A stretch of DNA of 64,000 nt from Bactericera cockerelli. Lineage: Eukaryota > Arthropoda > Insecta > Hemiptera > Triozidae. Below, piece by piece: positions 44,946 to 57,100 of this stretch. The stretch covers positions 18,728,594-18,792,593 of the forward strand of contig CM044966.1 of the NCBI GenBank assembly GCA_024516035.1. Reading direction: 5' to 3'. Each line of letters opens with the position of its first letter. Position 1 is the first letter of the stretch. The notes beneath the pieces were generated by a model that ran no database searches, was not told the DNA's origin, and saw only the letters and a program-made list of their open reading frames with translations. The translations under genes and the position numbers were made by a program.

Positions 44946-45137
44946 TTTGTGTGATTTTATGAAACTTTTCGAGCGCTCCCAAAAGGGCTTTAGTGACGTC
45001 ATAAAGTTATATTTATAGTGAAAACATATTCCTTCGTCACTAAATGATTGGATTTTGATATGATGAATGACCATTTTTCATTGCAACATTAGCGCTTCGA
45101 TCAGACAAAATACATACAAACTATATTTACCGTTATA

Positions 45138-45290
45138 ACCCCGACCTCAGTAGCTTGATCGATAAGGCGGCGGACTTGTAACCCGGAGGTCGGTGGTTCA
45201 AGTCCCGGTTTCAGCGCAGATTTGGTGAAGCGAGTTTGAGTAGTTGTGATATCACGAAGGTGATTAACACAAATATGATAACTTATAGTT
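45138..45290 (+). mobile_element. SINE family C
   Basis: Full head and body (ccccgacctcagtagcttg to aaatatgataactta). Confidence 0.85.
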
Positions 45291-45483
45291 ACCGTTATAT
45301 AAGCATTGTAGTTTCTGGGAGGCGTTCTCTCGCAAAACGACCGTTTCTCTTGATATTCAATTCAATTCAATGTAGGTATTTATTTATTGTAATAATAAAA
45401 CAATAAAAGATACAATGAAAATGTTGCGAAACGTTGTGAAGTATTGTTTTCAGTCAGTGGCATTTGATCTCATGTGATTCTAG

Positions 45484-45781
45484 AGCAGGAGTCGGCAATT
45501 AAATTCTCTTCGGGTCCGCATTAACATGAAAAAAATCTCCATCTCCACTGGATTAATAAAAACCATCAGTCGTCTTCCTCGTACAATAACTGAAATTCAG
45601 AAACTTCGAGTGTAGATAGTACTTGGATGGGTGACTGATAAGTCATCTAAGGCCGACCTTTTTTTTTTTTGAAGAAAAAGAAGCAAAATGTTTTGTTTCG
45701 GGCCTCGAATTTTATTCGCGGGCCGGACAGAAGAGCTTCGCGGTCCGGATTCGGACCGCGGTCCGCTAATTGCCGACCGAG
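45484..45781 (+). mobile_element. hAT-type MITE with internal 5S-like insertion
   Basis: caggagtcggcaattaaatt to gctaattgccgaccga. The middle (45550-45660) is replaced by sequence including tagtacttggatgggtgact, a 5S rRNA C-box-like segment. Confidence 0.82.
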
Positions 45782-45897
45782 GTTCTACTAGAGGAAGAGT
45801 GGAAGCTGTACCACACCACTGCTGCAGACAAACACACAGATTGCATTGATTGCACCAAGGTTCTACACATTAATAATTGTTATGCACCCCGAAGCCC

Positions 45898-46230
45898 GAC
45901 TCTCTCTCTCTCTCTCTCTGTTCTTCTCTTCTTACAATTCCCTCTTTTGCATTCCAAATTTTCTCTCTCTCTCTCTCTTCTCTCTACCTATAATATATCT
46001 GGAATATTCTACTTCTTTCTCTCTTCTACAATATTTAACATTAAATTCTATCTGAATCTCTCTCTCTCTACTTCTTATAACTCCCTCTTTTGAATTCTCT
46101 CTCTTTTTTTGCATTGACTTCTCATCTCTGTTAAAAAACTGCCATTCTTTCTGGAACTTTCTGTTTCTTCTCTCTTACTTTTTCTTATTTCATCTCTCTT
46201 CTACTTTCCTTATAGAAGAGAGAAAGTATA
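45898..46230. repeat. CT-rich low-complexity tract
   Basis: Pyrimidine-rich with ctctctctctctctgttct runs. It ends at ctttccttatagaagagag, the reverse form of the text that precedes the GA tracts. Confidence 0.88.
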
Positions 46231-46279
46231 TTTATTTATATACGGCCGTGTGACGACTACGTCACTTGACTACAAAGTC

Positions 46280-46319
46280 CGGCTTTCTGGACATTTTTTT
46301 TAAAATGTCCAGAAAGCCG
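46280..46319. other. Near-perfect 40-bp hairpin
   Basis: CGGCTTTCTGGACATTTT is followed after a few T by its exact inverse AAAATGTCCAGAAAGCCG. It lies in repeat text that continues ggtccccagagcctaaatc. Confidence 0.85.
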
Positions 46320-46849
46320 TGCAGACGAGTTTCGAGTCAGTTTTTAGAGCCAAAACACGTTTTAGGGTCCCCAGAGCCTAAATCCAAAGTTTCAGCCATT
46401 GGTGTGTGTGTGTGTCTGTTAACACGATATCTCTAGAATGGTAAGAGGTACTAGAAACTTGAAATTTGGTATGTAGACTTCTCCCTTTCTCTCTCCTTCC
46501 TTTTATCTCTCTTTTTTTCTCTCTCTCCCTGTCTACCTATCTCTTTTTCTCTCTCTATTTCTCATATTCTTATATTCTGCATCATCTTCCTTAGGATCAA
46601 GATTTTCCTTGGTCAAGCGATTAGACATACTGAATAAAAAGTCTTTTTTTTTGAAAATATTAATCATTAAGTATTGTATTTCTAAATCCGATGGTACATA
46701 AAATTTGAAATAATATATTGGATTTAAATATTGAAATATAAATAAGATTTGCTTTTCATTTGTGAGTCTTAGAATATTAAATAACTTTGTGACATAAAAA
46801 TTTAAAGTCGTGCGCGAACACAACGGAGGCCTATACCCTGGACCCTGGG

Positions 46850-47430
46850 GTAGAGCCAGTACCTCGTAAAATAATGTAAACATGTTATTGAATGTATGGG
46901 GCCACAACGGAGTCCCGAAAATCATCTATATCAAGCTGTAGATACCAGGGTCTAGGGTCTGGGGTCGAGGGTCTAGGGCAGGGGTCGGCAATTAAATCCT
47001 GTTAGGGTCCGGATGAACATGATAAAAACCTCCGCGGTCCGGATTAATAAGAACCTACAGTCTTTTGGTCTGCTTTTGGAACTTTCTTACACCAAAACTG
47101 TTCGGTCCATACTGTCTCTTTGCACATTTTTAGGACTACTTCTTCTTGAAAATCAATTTTTTTTAAGAAAGAGAAAAAAATATTATTTTCGAACCTAAAA
47201 TTTTGTTCGCGGGCCGGACAAATGAGCTTCGCGGTTCGGATTCGGACCGCGGTCCGCTAATTGCCGACCGAGGGTCTAGAGTCTAGGGTATAGGCCAGGG
47301 TCCTACCTATATCAAGCTGTAGGTAACAGGGTCTAGGGTCTAGGGTGTACGGTACAGGCCAGGGTCCTATCTATATCAAGCTGTAGGTACCAGGGTCTGT
47401 GGTTTAGGGTATAGGCCAGGGTTCTCGTTG
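46850..47430. repeat. GGGTCTA-rich minisatellite
   Basis: ccagggtctagggtctagg, gtataggccagggtccta, tatatcaagctgtaggtac repeated three to four times, interrupted by a MITE. Confidence 0.82.
46977..47271 (+). mobile_element. hAT-type MITE in a GGGTCTAG repeat
   Basis: caggggtcggcaattaaat to gctaattgccgaccga, flanked by GGGTCTAG (46969-46976 and 47272-47279), although the surrounding sequence repeats this word. Confidence 0.85.
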
Positions 47431-47814
47431 TGGTCGCCTACTAAGAGAAGAAAATATATCGTTTTTCTTATAATACAACCCGGGAGGAATAGGTAATGAA
47501 CTCATAACGTATATCTCATGGGTAATGAACCTGTCCCATTAAATCAGCCATTTTGAATAGTTGGAACACAGAGTAGCCATATTGGATAGTTTCTTATGTG
47601 ACAGGTTTGAGGCATTACAAGTTCTCCATTGCTTATTCCTCCATGTAAACAAAAGTTTCTAGTGCAGTAAGTTCCAAAGAGAAGACCTCGAAACATAGGT
47701 AAAAGGCGCTACACTACATAAGTATGTTTAAAATTACAAAAACATGTTACAGGTCGAACTTGAATATAAGAGAATTCAAGGGACGGGATTTTTTTCCAAT
47801 TATATCCAAACTCG

Positions 47815-47902
47815 CTTTACCAAAATAGTTGCCATACAAGGGACTCGAACCTCCGACCTGCAGGTTACAAGTCCCACCATCTCAACCATCCAGCTACTTA
47901 CA
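47815..47902 (-). mobile_element. tRNA-like SINE fragment (family C-like)
   Basis: Minus strand: gtagctggatggttgagat, gacttgtaacctgcaggtc, gttcgagtcccttg. Confidence 0.6.
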
Positions 47903-47982
47903 AATACATATCAGAACCCTGTGATATTCTCAATGTTAACACACGGGCAGTTGCGCAATATTTAACAAAATAATATAAACTA

Positions 47983-48325
47983 GAGGCCAGCGTCGATGGC
48001 GAGTTCAACGCACTGGTTCTCTTGGGATCACCAAAGTTAAGCAACGTCCAACGAGGTGAAGACTTCGTGATGCTGGCAATTCGGCCCAACCCAGGCTGGG
48101 TGAGGTTAATGTCGGTAGCAGGTTTGTGAGTTTTCTGCGAATGAAGGTTAACACCCCCGTCGTGATATGACCATGCAGTTGAAAGCGCCGTAAAATTCGG
48201 CCCAACCTAGGTGAGGTTGATGTGGGTAGCAGGTTTGTCAGTTTCCTACGAATAGAGGGTAACACCCCCTTCGTGATATGACCATGCAGTTGAAACCGAC
48301 GTTAAACACAAATTAAAAATATATA
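47983..48325 (+). mobile_element. 5S rRNA-derived SINE, 1.5 copies in tandem
   Basis: A full copy to about 48190, followed directly by a second central domain and 3' end (aattcggcccaacctaggtg). Confidence 0.85.
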
Positions 48326-48470
48326 TAATTATAGAGAAACAAAGATAATAGAATTTTGCAATGTACAGTTTAGAATTTGAGAACATGGTAAAGTCGCTAA
48401 GCTACTTCTTCTAGTAAGAACTGTATTTTGAGGACGGACTGAACACTCAAAATACTAAAATTTATACTAA

Positions 48471-48720
48471 CGAGTCCCACTAATACAGAAGTAAGACGAA
48501 TTATTATGTGGTCAAAATGCAAAATGGGAGGATATCTTGTCATGTTAGACCGCCCGATTAGGACTATTAAGTCCCATTATTCTAGCAGTAAGTCCAAGAC
48601 GTATTATTATGTGTTGAAAATCCCAAATGGGAGGATAACTTGTCATGTCCCGGCTGGGTTTCGAACCCGCGACCTCTGGATTACCAGACCGACGCCTTGA
48701 CCACTGAGCTGCTGAGGACA
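48471..48720 (-). mobile_element. SINE family A with partial duplicate
   Basis: A full reverse copy at 48546-48720 is preceded by a fragment of the same body at 48471-48545 (agtaagacgaattattatg). Confidence 0.82.
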
Positions 48721-48721
48721 G

Positions 48722-49117
48722 ACTCAGGTCCGCAACATGAAACAGGATTAGATTTAATCTTAGTGGTCTCTGGCAGGAATTTCAACCACTCACAGCGTAT
48801 GTATATCAGCTGTTAAGTGATGGTGGCTTAAATTGACAAATGCTAGATATTAGGTGAAGATAGAATCAATCCTAATGAAGACAGATTTTTGTCCCCTCCA
48901 GCTATAGCCAAGCTGGCTACAACAAGATAGATTTTCGGACAAGTTTGAGTAGAGTTTCAGTATCCTAGGATCCAGGGCCAAATTATGAAACAGGATTAAA
49001 GTTAAAATAAGCCAGATACACCCTCAAGTAGCTCCACCAATCACAGCGCACTATAAGCCAAATTGAGGGACGGTCTGGCTTATCTTAACTTTAATCATGC
49101 TTTATAATTCGACCCTT
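48722..49117. mobile_element. Family Q MITE and a degraded relative
   Basis: 48970-49117 is complete, with inverted ends of over 35 bp (gaaacaggattaaagttaa / ttaactttaatcatgcttt). 48722-48870 is a degraded copy (aacatgaaacaggattaga). Confidence 0.78.
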
Positions 49118-51060
49118 AGTGATCACTCATTGTTTATGTTGCAGTAGAACTCCAGAAGCCTAGGATCTGGTGATCACTCATTGTTTATGTTGCAGTAGAA
49201 CTCCAGAAGCCTAGGATCTAGTGATCACTCATTATTTATGTTGCACTAGAACTCCAGAAGTTTAGGATCTGGTGATCACTCATTGTTTATGTTGCAGTAG
49301 AACTCCAGGAGCCTAGGATCTAGTGATCACTCATTCATTATGTTGCAGTAGAACTCTAGGAGCTTGGGATCTAGTGATCTGGTGATCGCTCATTGTTTAT
49401 GTTGCAGTAGAACTCCAGGAGCCTAGGATCTAGTGATCACTCATTATTTATGTTGCAGTAGAACTCCAGGAGCCTAGGATCTAGTGATCACTCATTGTTT
49501 ATGTTGCAGTAAAACTCCAGGAGCCTAGGATCTAGTGATCACTCATTATTTATGTTGCAGTAGAACTCCAGGAGCCTAGGATCTAGTGATCACTCATTGT
49601 TTATGTTGCAGTAAAACTCCAGGAGCCTAGGATCTAGTGATCACTCATTATTTATGTTGCAGTAGAACTCCAGGAGCCTAGGATCTAGTGATCACTCATT
49701 ATTTATGTTGCAGTAGAACTCCAGGAGCCTAGGATCTAGTGATCACTCATTATTTATGTTGCAGTAGAACTCCAGGAGCCTAGGATCTAGTGATCACTCA
49801 TTATTTATGTTGCAGTAGAACTCCAGGAGCCTAGGATCTAGTGATCACTCATTGTTTATGTTGCAGTAAAACTCCAGGAGCCTAGGATCTAGTGATCACT
49901 CATTGTTTATATTGCAGGAGCCTAGGATCTAGTGATCACTCATTGTTTATCTTGCAGTAGAACTCCAGAAGCTTAGGATCTAGTGATCACTCATTGTTAA
50001 TGTTGCAGTACAACTCCAGGAGCCTAGGATCTGGTGATCACTCATTGTTTATGTTGCACTAGAACTCCAGAAGATTAGGATCTGGTGATCACTCATTGTT
50101 TATGTTGCAGTAGAACTCCAGAAGCCTAGGATCTAGTGATCACTCATTGTTAATGTTGCAGTACAACTCCAGGAGCCTAGGATCTGGTGATCACTCATTG
50201 TTTATGTTGCAGTAGAACTCCAGAAGCCTAGGATCTAGTGATCACTCATTGTTTATGTTGCAGTACAACTCCAGGAGCCTAGGATCTGGTGATCACTCAT
50301 TGTTTATGTTGCAGTAGAACTCCAGGAGCCTAGGATCTGGTGATCACTCATTGTTTATGTTGCAGTAGAACTCTCTAGGAGCCTAGGATCTAGTGATCAC
50401 TCATTGTTAATGTTGCAGTACAACTCCAGGAGCCTAGGATCTGGTGATCACTCATTGTTTATGTTGCAGTACAACTCCAGGAGCCTAGGATCTGGTGATC
50501 ACTCATTGTTTATGTTGCAGTAGAACTCCAGGAGCCTAGGATCTGGTGATCACTCATTGTTTATGTTGCACTAGAACTCCAGAAGATTAGGATCTGGTGA
50601 TCACTCATTGTTTATGTTGCAGTAGAACTCCAGAAGCTTAGGATCTAGTGATCACTCATTGTTTATGTTGCAGTACAACTCCAGGAGCCTAGGATCTAGT
50701 GATCACTCATTGTTTATGTTGCAGTACAACTCCAGGAGCCTAGGATCTGGTGATCACTCATTGTTTATGTTGCAGTAGAACTCCAGGAGCCTAGGATCTA
50801 GTGATCACTCATTGTTTATGTTGCAGTACAACTCCAGGAGCCTAGGATCTAGTGATCACTCATTGTTTATGTTGCAGTAGAACTCCAGGAGCCTAGGATC
50901 TAGTGATCACTCATTGTGTATGTTGCAGTAGAACTCCAGAAGCTTAGGATCTAGTGATCACTCATTGTTTATGTTGCAGTAGAACTCCAGAAGTTTAGGA
51001 TCTGGTGATCACTCATTGTTTATGTTGCAGTAGAACTCCAGGAGCCTAGGATCTGGTGGC
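49118..51060. repeat. 51-bp minisatellite, about 38 units, at the ORP9 3' end
   Basis: The unit begins gatcactcattgtttatg, continues ttgcagtagaactccagg, and ends agcctaggatctagt. The period is 51 bp with substitutions and occasional short indels (one unit lost about 15 bp near 49911). Between about 49430 and 49640 two variants alternate (attattt with tagaac, attgttt with taaaac), a dimeric higher-order pattern. It overlaps the ORP9 stop codon at its right end, so it probably forms the start of the 3' UTR. On the minus strand most units hold CATAAA, a minor poly(A) hexamer. Confidence 0.95.
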
Positions 51061-51123
51061 TAGTCGCTTTTCCAGAGGGGTCTTGTAGGAGTAGGAGTCA
51101 TCGTGGGGACTCTTCTCGAAGTG
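51046..51123 (-). CDS. OSBPL9-like: ORP9-like terminal exon F with stop codon
   Basis: Acceptor tctccctgtccccag, then [19 protein letters not shown] and RLATRS, then TAG (51048-51046). Human ORP9 ends similarly (two short motifs, YDEPLLKRL near the C-terminus). The last codons and the stop lie inside the first unit of the 51-bp minisatellite to the left, so the reading frame ends in repeat DNA. Confidence 0.88.
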   Translation of the reverse strand, partial: HFEKSPHDDSYSYKTPLEKRLATRS

Positions 51124-54100
51124 CTGGGGACAGGGAGACAAGAAAGGTTTAATTATACTGATTAAAATAGAGAGGTTAGTTGATGGCATGGATAATCAGA
51201 ACTATTACCTACTGATGAGAGCAAATAAGCTCAAAACAGCTGGCCAGGTATGTTCTGATATTCATGTACATCTAGTACAACTTCTCACTTTTCTGTTTAT
51301 ACTGATTATACTGAATTATAATTTTAATTATAACAATATTTCTTTTTATTGGAAGGTGTTTTTTATTATCAGACCTGGTTCTTGGGTTTTCAGGGTAATA
51401 AAAATAGAAAAAAAGAACTCTTTAGTGGAATAAAATCACCAGGCGAGGTTAATGCTTAAAGAATTTTCTACCACTTAACCCTGGGAGTGTTATTATTATG
51501 TGGTCACAAACTCAAATTAATGAGAAAAAATTCATGCATTGGGCGGGATTCGAACCAACCGATCCCTACGCTACCGAGATTATCAGAATACGGAAACTAT
51601 TACAATTGACACTGCAACCTAATAAGATTGTGACCATCTGATTCTATTTGGTTTTAACGTTCTGATTCGAGAGAGTCAGGACGGGGGTTTTACCCTCCAT
51701 TCCCTGAGAGTCGTACTAGCTACACATTAACCTCACCAAGCCTGAGTTGGGATGGAAACGAAAGCCCCACGTGTTCGGATAAAACAGATTTTTTGTTATT
51801 TTTATTTAATTTGACAAATATAACTATCAAGACCTGCCCGAAAAAAAAAGAAAAAAGGAAAGAAGCAACTATGTATAAAAAAAAATGAAATCAGAGCAAA
51901 AAAATATTTTTTTTTTTTACAAAAACGAACACAATACTTCTGATTTCTAATATTAGAAATTTCTCGAAAGTAAAATGAAGGGGAAAAAAATCATGTTAAA
52001 AAAATCTGCCCCACCCGGGATCGAACCCAGGATCTCTGGCCCACGAGCAGTGGTCACAACCACTCCGCCACGGAGCTACCATTACCTGGGTGGTCCACTC
52101 CCGGTTGAGTTTCAGTCTCTCCGCCGCCCCCTCCCTCTGTCTCTGCTCCACGGCTGACTTGGCGTTCGTGGCGTGCTCTATGTCGTTGTACCTGCGATAG
52201 AAAATAATAATAACTAGTGGTTCTGTGAACTGTAAACCTCACACAGATTCAACTATCGCATTATAAATGTTCTTTTTTTTTTTTAACCTTTTGCACTCCA
52301 GTGAAAAAAAATTGGAACTGCCCATACGGTCCAGTGCATGTCCCACATGCAACCATAGAAACGCCGTTACACTCCAGTATAAAATTCACAAGAACAGTCC
52401 TTAAGGTCCAGTGCATGTCCCACATGCAACTATTAATAACGCTCTTACGGTCCAGTGCATGTCCCACATGCAAGATTTCCCTCCACTTTATTCGATTTCA
52501 TTTTATATTTTCCTTTAATTATCAGCCTATCAGATTTATTCTAGTCGATTCGTGAAATTCCGTAGAATATTTACGAACAATTCTAAAGTGTCTAAATTGT
52601 AAGCCAGAGCTGTGTAAACAAACATTATTATCAGTGCAACCTGCGGAAGGTTGGTTCAGTGTAGTACCTGTTCTATCGTCTTTATTTCTGTGATAAAAAT
52701 GTCTAAAAGAAAACTGCATAGTTTTATAGGTAAAGAAGAAGCAAAGAAAAATCGAAATTTACTTTGTGGTAAGTCATTTATTTTCTTTATATGTTTATTT
52801 GAGGGTCAAAGATACCTCTGCAAAGTATATCTCTGTCTCTTTCTAGCACACTTGTTGACATGAGTTAGACAAAGATGGATGATGTGTGATACAGGGTGGC
52901 GTTGTTAGCGTTGATTTCACGACCCTCTTCAACACATTGTCTTTTTGTACTTCCACTACCTACCTTTTTTTAACAGTGTTTTATACCTAATTATTTACCC
53001 ATTTTAGCTCCCATATCGCTAATTGGGGATCTATTGTTCTTTTTACAAATTGAAAAGTTTGGGTCGTCTACAAACACCCTGTAGGTATACGAGGTCTGTA
53101 ATTTGAAAGAAAAAATCTACTGGACCGTAGCGCTTCGTTTCTTTCCGAAACAACTCGACCTGATGAACAAACAAAACAATGCATGTGGGACATGCACTGG
53201 ACCTTAAGGACTGTTCTAGTGAATTTTATACTGGAGTGTAGCGGCGTTTCTATGGTTGCATGTGGGACATGCACTGGACCGTAAATAGCTAAATGAACAT
53301 TTATTTAAAGAGAGGTCTATAACAATAGAAGTCTTTGCCCCTATAAATGTTCAATCAAGCATGAAGACATCGAGACCTTTCATTCAATACAGCACTCGAT
53401 AGGTTTTAATTAAAATATATCAACCGGCCCTTTTTTTGGCCCCTTTTCAATTTTTTACCACAGGTCACCCTTCTTAGCTTTCACGATTCACTGATGAACT
53501 CATATATAATTTTTCAACGACTCTACAAAATTTCAAGAGCCTTGCTTTATTCAATGAAAATAGAAAAATGGCTTTCAATTTTCACCAAAACGGCCCCCAT
53601 TTGGCCTTGTTCAGCCCAAAAACTATAGGTAATTCTACACATGTTCATTGGGGTAATGAACATGTGTACAAAATTTCATCTATTTTGAAGAATCCGTTCG
53701 AGAGTTATCGCGGAACAAACAGACACATGGAAAAGAGACGAAAGCCAAATCGTCCAGTAAGCAAGTTAAAACAGAACCTCTTTTAGTGAGGGAGCGAAGC
53801 TACCTCACTGTGTTCGGCGGACTTGTAACCTGGAGGTCGGTGGTTCAAGTCCCGGTTTCAGCGAAGATTAAGTGTAGCTAGTTTGAGTAGTTGTGATATC
53901 ACGTAAGTGATTAACACAAGTATAATAACTTGGTTATGTTAATAGTTACTAACAGACTGATTAAACCATAGATTTAGAAAGTAGATAACGAACTTTGGTC
54001 GAAAATCAATTCTGCATATGAAGTAGCATTCATTGCCTCAATAGAAAATGGCGCACTTTTCCTGAGAACTTTCCACTTACTTCAAGCCAAGCGTCACTTC

Positions 54101-57100
54101 CTTCCATATGTTCCTGGACTCATTCTCCTCCTGCTCGTCTATTTCCTCACAATCTTCCGGGAGATGGGCAGCTTGGACACGTCGATGAAAGTCTCTGTGC
54201 GCTGAGGACGTGGAGAAACAATCATTATTACGATAAATAAATATTAAAACACTGGAGGACACAATTAAAGTATTATTATCTGACCTGGTTGCAGGGACCT
54301 CAATAGTTGCAGGGACCTAATTAGTTGCAGGGACCTAATTAGTTGAAGGGACCTAATTAGTTGCAGGGACCTAATTAGTTGCAGGGACCTAATAAGTTGC
54401 AGGGACTTGATTAGTTGACCTGGTTGCAGGGACACTGCGACCTAATTAGATCTATTGTGACCAGTTGATTCTATTTCTGTCCCGGTATCTCAGTGGTAAA
54501 GGCGACACTCTCTGAATCCAGAGATACCAGAGGTCGCGGGTTCGAAACCCAGCCGAGACATGACAAGATATCCTCCCATTTGGGATTTTTACCACATAAT
54601 AATATGTCTTGGGCTTACTGCTGGAATAATGGGACTTAATAGTCCTAATCTGGCAGTATAATTTAGGCAATATTATTATTATTATATAATTACAATAAAT
54701 AAATATTAAAACACTGGAGGACACAATTAGAGTATTATAGGGACATGAATAGTTACAGGGACCTAATTAGTTGCAGGGATAACATTAGTTGCAGGGATAA
54801 CATGTCATGTCCCGACTGGGTTTCGAACCCGCGACCACTGAAATATCTGGATTTACAGAGTGTCGCTTTTACCACAGAGCTACCGGGACTACAAACTGTT
54901 GTATTTGTAATTTTTGTTATAGAAAACATTTTCACATGATTTTTGTTTTGTGTAAAATAAAACAGATTAAGGATTTACACTCAATACAAGAAAAATTCAT
55001 GAAAAAATATTGGAATTCATGGAAATTGATGCACAGGAATACTATTATTACTATCCTCACCCAGCCTAGGTAGGGATACTTACCCCATCACTCCACCTGG
55101 CCTCCATGGCGCCATTTCACTTCCCGGTTATGGTCAGGAATATTATTATTATTATTATTATTACTACTAACCTCACCCAGCCTGGGTAGGTACACTTACC
55201 CCATCACTCCACCTGGCCTCCATGGCGCCATTCCACTCCCCGGTGATGGTCAGGAATGGTTTCTTGTCGTTGCGAGCGAACACCTGGAGAGATTGAAACA
55301 GAATACTGTCAAATATAAGAAATTCCGTGCATGGATTTTTCCTAATATACAGGGTGAACTCCGTGTATATTAGTTTAATGTTTAGAAATTTAAAAAATCA
55401 ACTCCAGGAGACATTCTAAGGCTAAAATAATCTTATGCAATTTTTCAAAAAAATAAAAAATAATGAAACATCACTTGAAAAAAAAAGTTTTCACCAAAAA
55501 AATAAACTTGGACTTGTTGAAAAGAGGTGAAAATGGTTCTCATGTCTTTGTGTATTATGATTTATGATTATTGAGTAAATTTCCGAAGGAAATATCTAAT
55601 ACCTAACATTTTGTACCAATTTGCATTCATAAGTGAGTTATTAAATTAATTAAATATTTAATCAATTAAATCAAAACTGAGTAATTATTTTGTTCATATC
55701 TCCGTTCGACGCCATTTTTCCAAAAATGATCTGAGATTATTTTAGTTTTCAGAGTGTCCTCTAAAATTAATCCTCTAAAACCTTGTATGACCAAAAAATA
55801 CCTAACCCTCAGAGAATAGAACTCTGAGGGTTAGGCGATGGAAATTATATTAAGAGCGAAATTAATTCACAAAATCGAGATCACAAGACTTTGTTTACCT
55901 CTGTGGTGATGTGATGCTTTTTGCCTCCGTAGAATGTCTACGTTAGCATGGTAACCAGATATTGTTTACAGAACATTAGTTGTCATAGCAACCAGACTTT
56001 GTTTACCTCTGTGGTGATACGATGCTTTTTGCCTCCATAGAAGGGCTTCGTGTGAAACTCTCCGTTGGCATGGTAACCAGATATTGTTTACAGAACATTA
56101 GTTGTCATAGCAACCAGACTTTGTTTACCTCTGTGGTGATACGATGTTTTTTGCCTCCGTAGAATGGCTTCGTGTGAAACTCTACGTTGGCATGGTAACC
56201 GGATTGTGGACATTTGATGGTGGTGCTCCCTCCCAGCTCAATCCAAGGCACTGGAAACCAGAGAACATGAAATTAGATTTACCATAATTCATTATTATTT
56301 TTTCTTCGTTTTTTCTCTTTTAACTTCTTTTTATATTGTACTAGCGGGCTGTCGCCCGCTTTGCAGGCCGAGGCATGGCCGTGCGGAGAAATAGCGGTGA
56401 AAACAAAAAATCCTTTTTCGCCAATGGCAGGTGTTGTAGTGGGAATTTCAAAAAATCCCGTCTTATTGCACATCTAGACTATAAGACAAAGCTACCTACC
56501 AAATTTCAGCTTCCTAGGACTTACCAGTTCGGAGAAACAGTGATGAATCAGTCAATGAGTGAAACTCTCTTTTATAAGTATTGATATTAATTTGTAATGA
56601 TCTGTGTATTTATTCAACTATTTATGAGAAAAACATATATACAAAAAAATAATGGCAAAAATTAGAATACAAAATCGACAGTATAAATATAAACAGGAAA
56701 AAAATAAACATAATATATACATATGTTCTAGCTAAAGGGCGGGGTTATTGCCTATGGCAATCTCTTCCACCCAACCCTTACTGTATAGTAGGCTGGGCCG
56801 AAAAAAGCGAATTTTTGAATCGAGAATTTTAATAGCAAAAAAAAGTTGAAGCATGGTCAGACGTTTCCAAAAATATAACTTTTGTCGAAATCGGATGTTA
56901 TCTTCCACTGCCGCAAAGCGGTTGAAGTTTGGCGGAAAAGTCGAAAAATGGCATTTTGGACCCCACTTTAAGAAAATTATAAAAATAGCAGATGAACATC
57001 TAGGAAGCTCAAATTTGTTTCAAACTATTCAATATGTGTTCTAATTTTATTTTTAGACTAAAAATAATGAGCTTTTTGAACTCTGTTTTGTATACAGGGT

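Noticed and set aside
46840..47430. Interstitial telomere repeat
   Set aside because: The words are GGGTCTA-like with irregular spacing, not TTAGG or TTAGGG runs.
49118..51060. CRISPR-like or centromeric satellite
   Set aside because: No spacers. The array is short and sits at the end of a coding gene.
52006..52078. Functional tRNA gene
   Set aside because: A and B boxes are visible but I could not pair a full cloverleaf, and the 3' side runs into a T-run as in SINEs.
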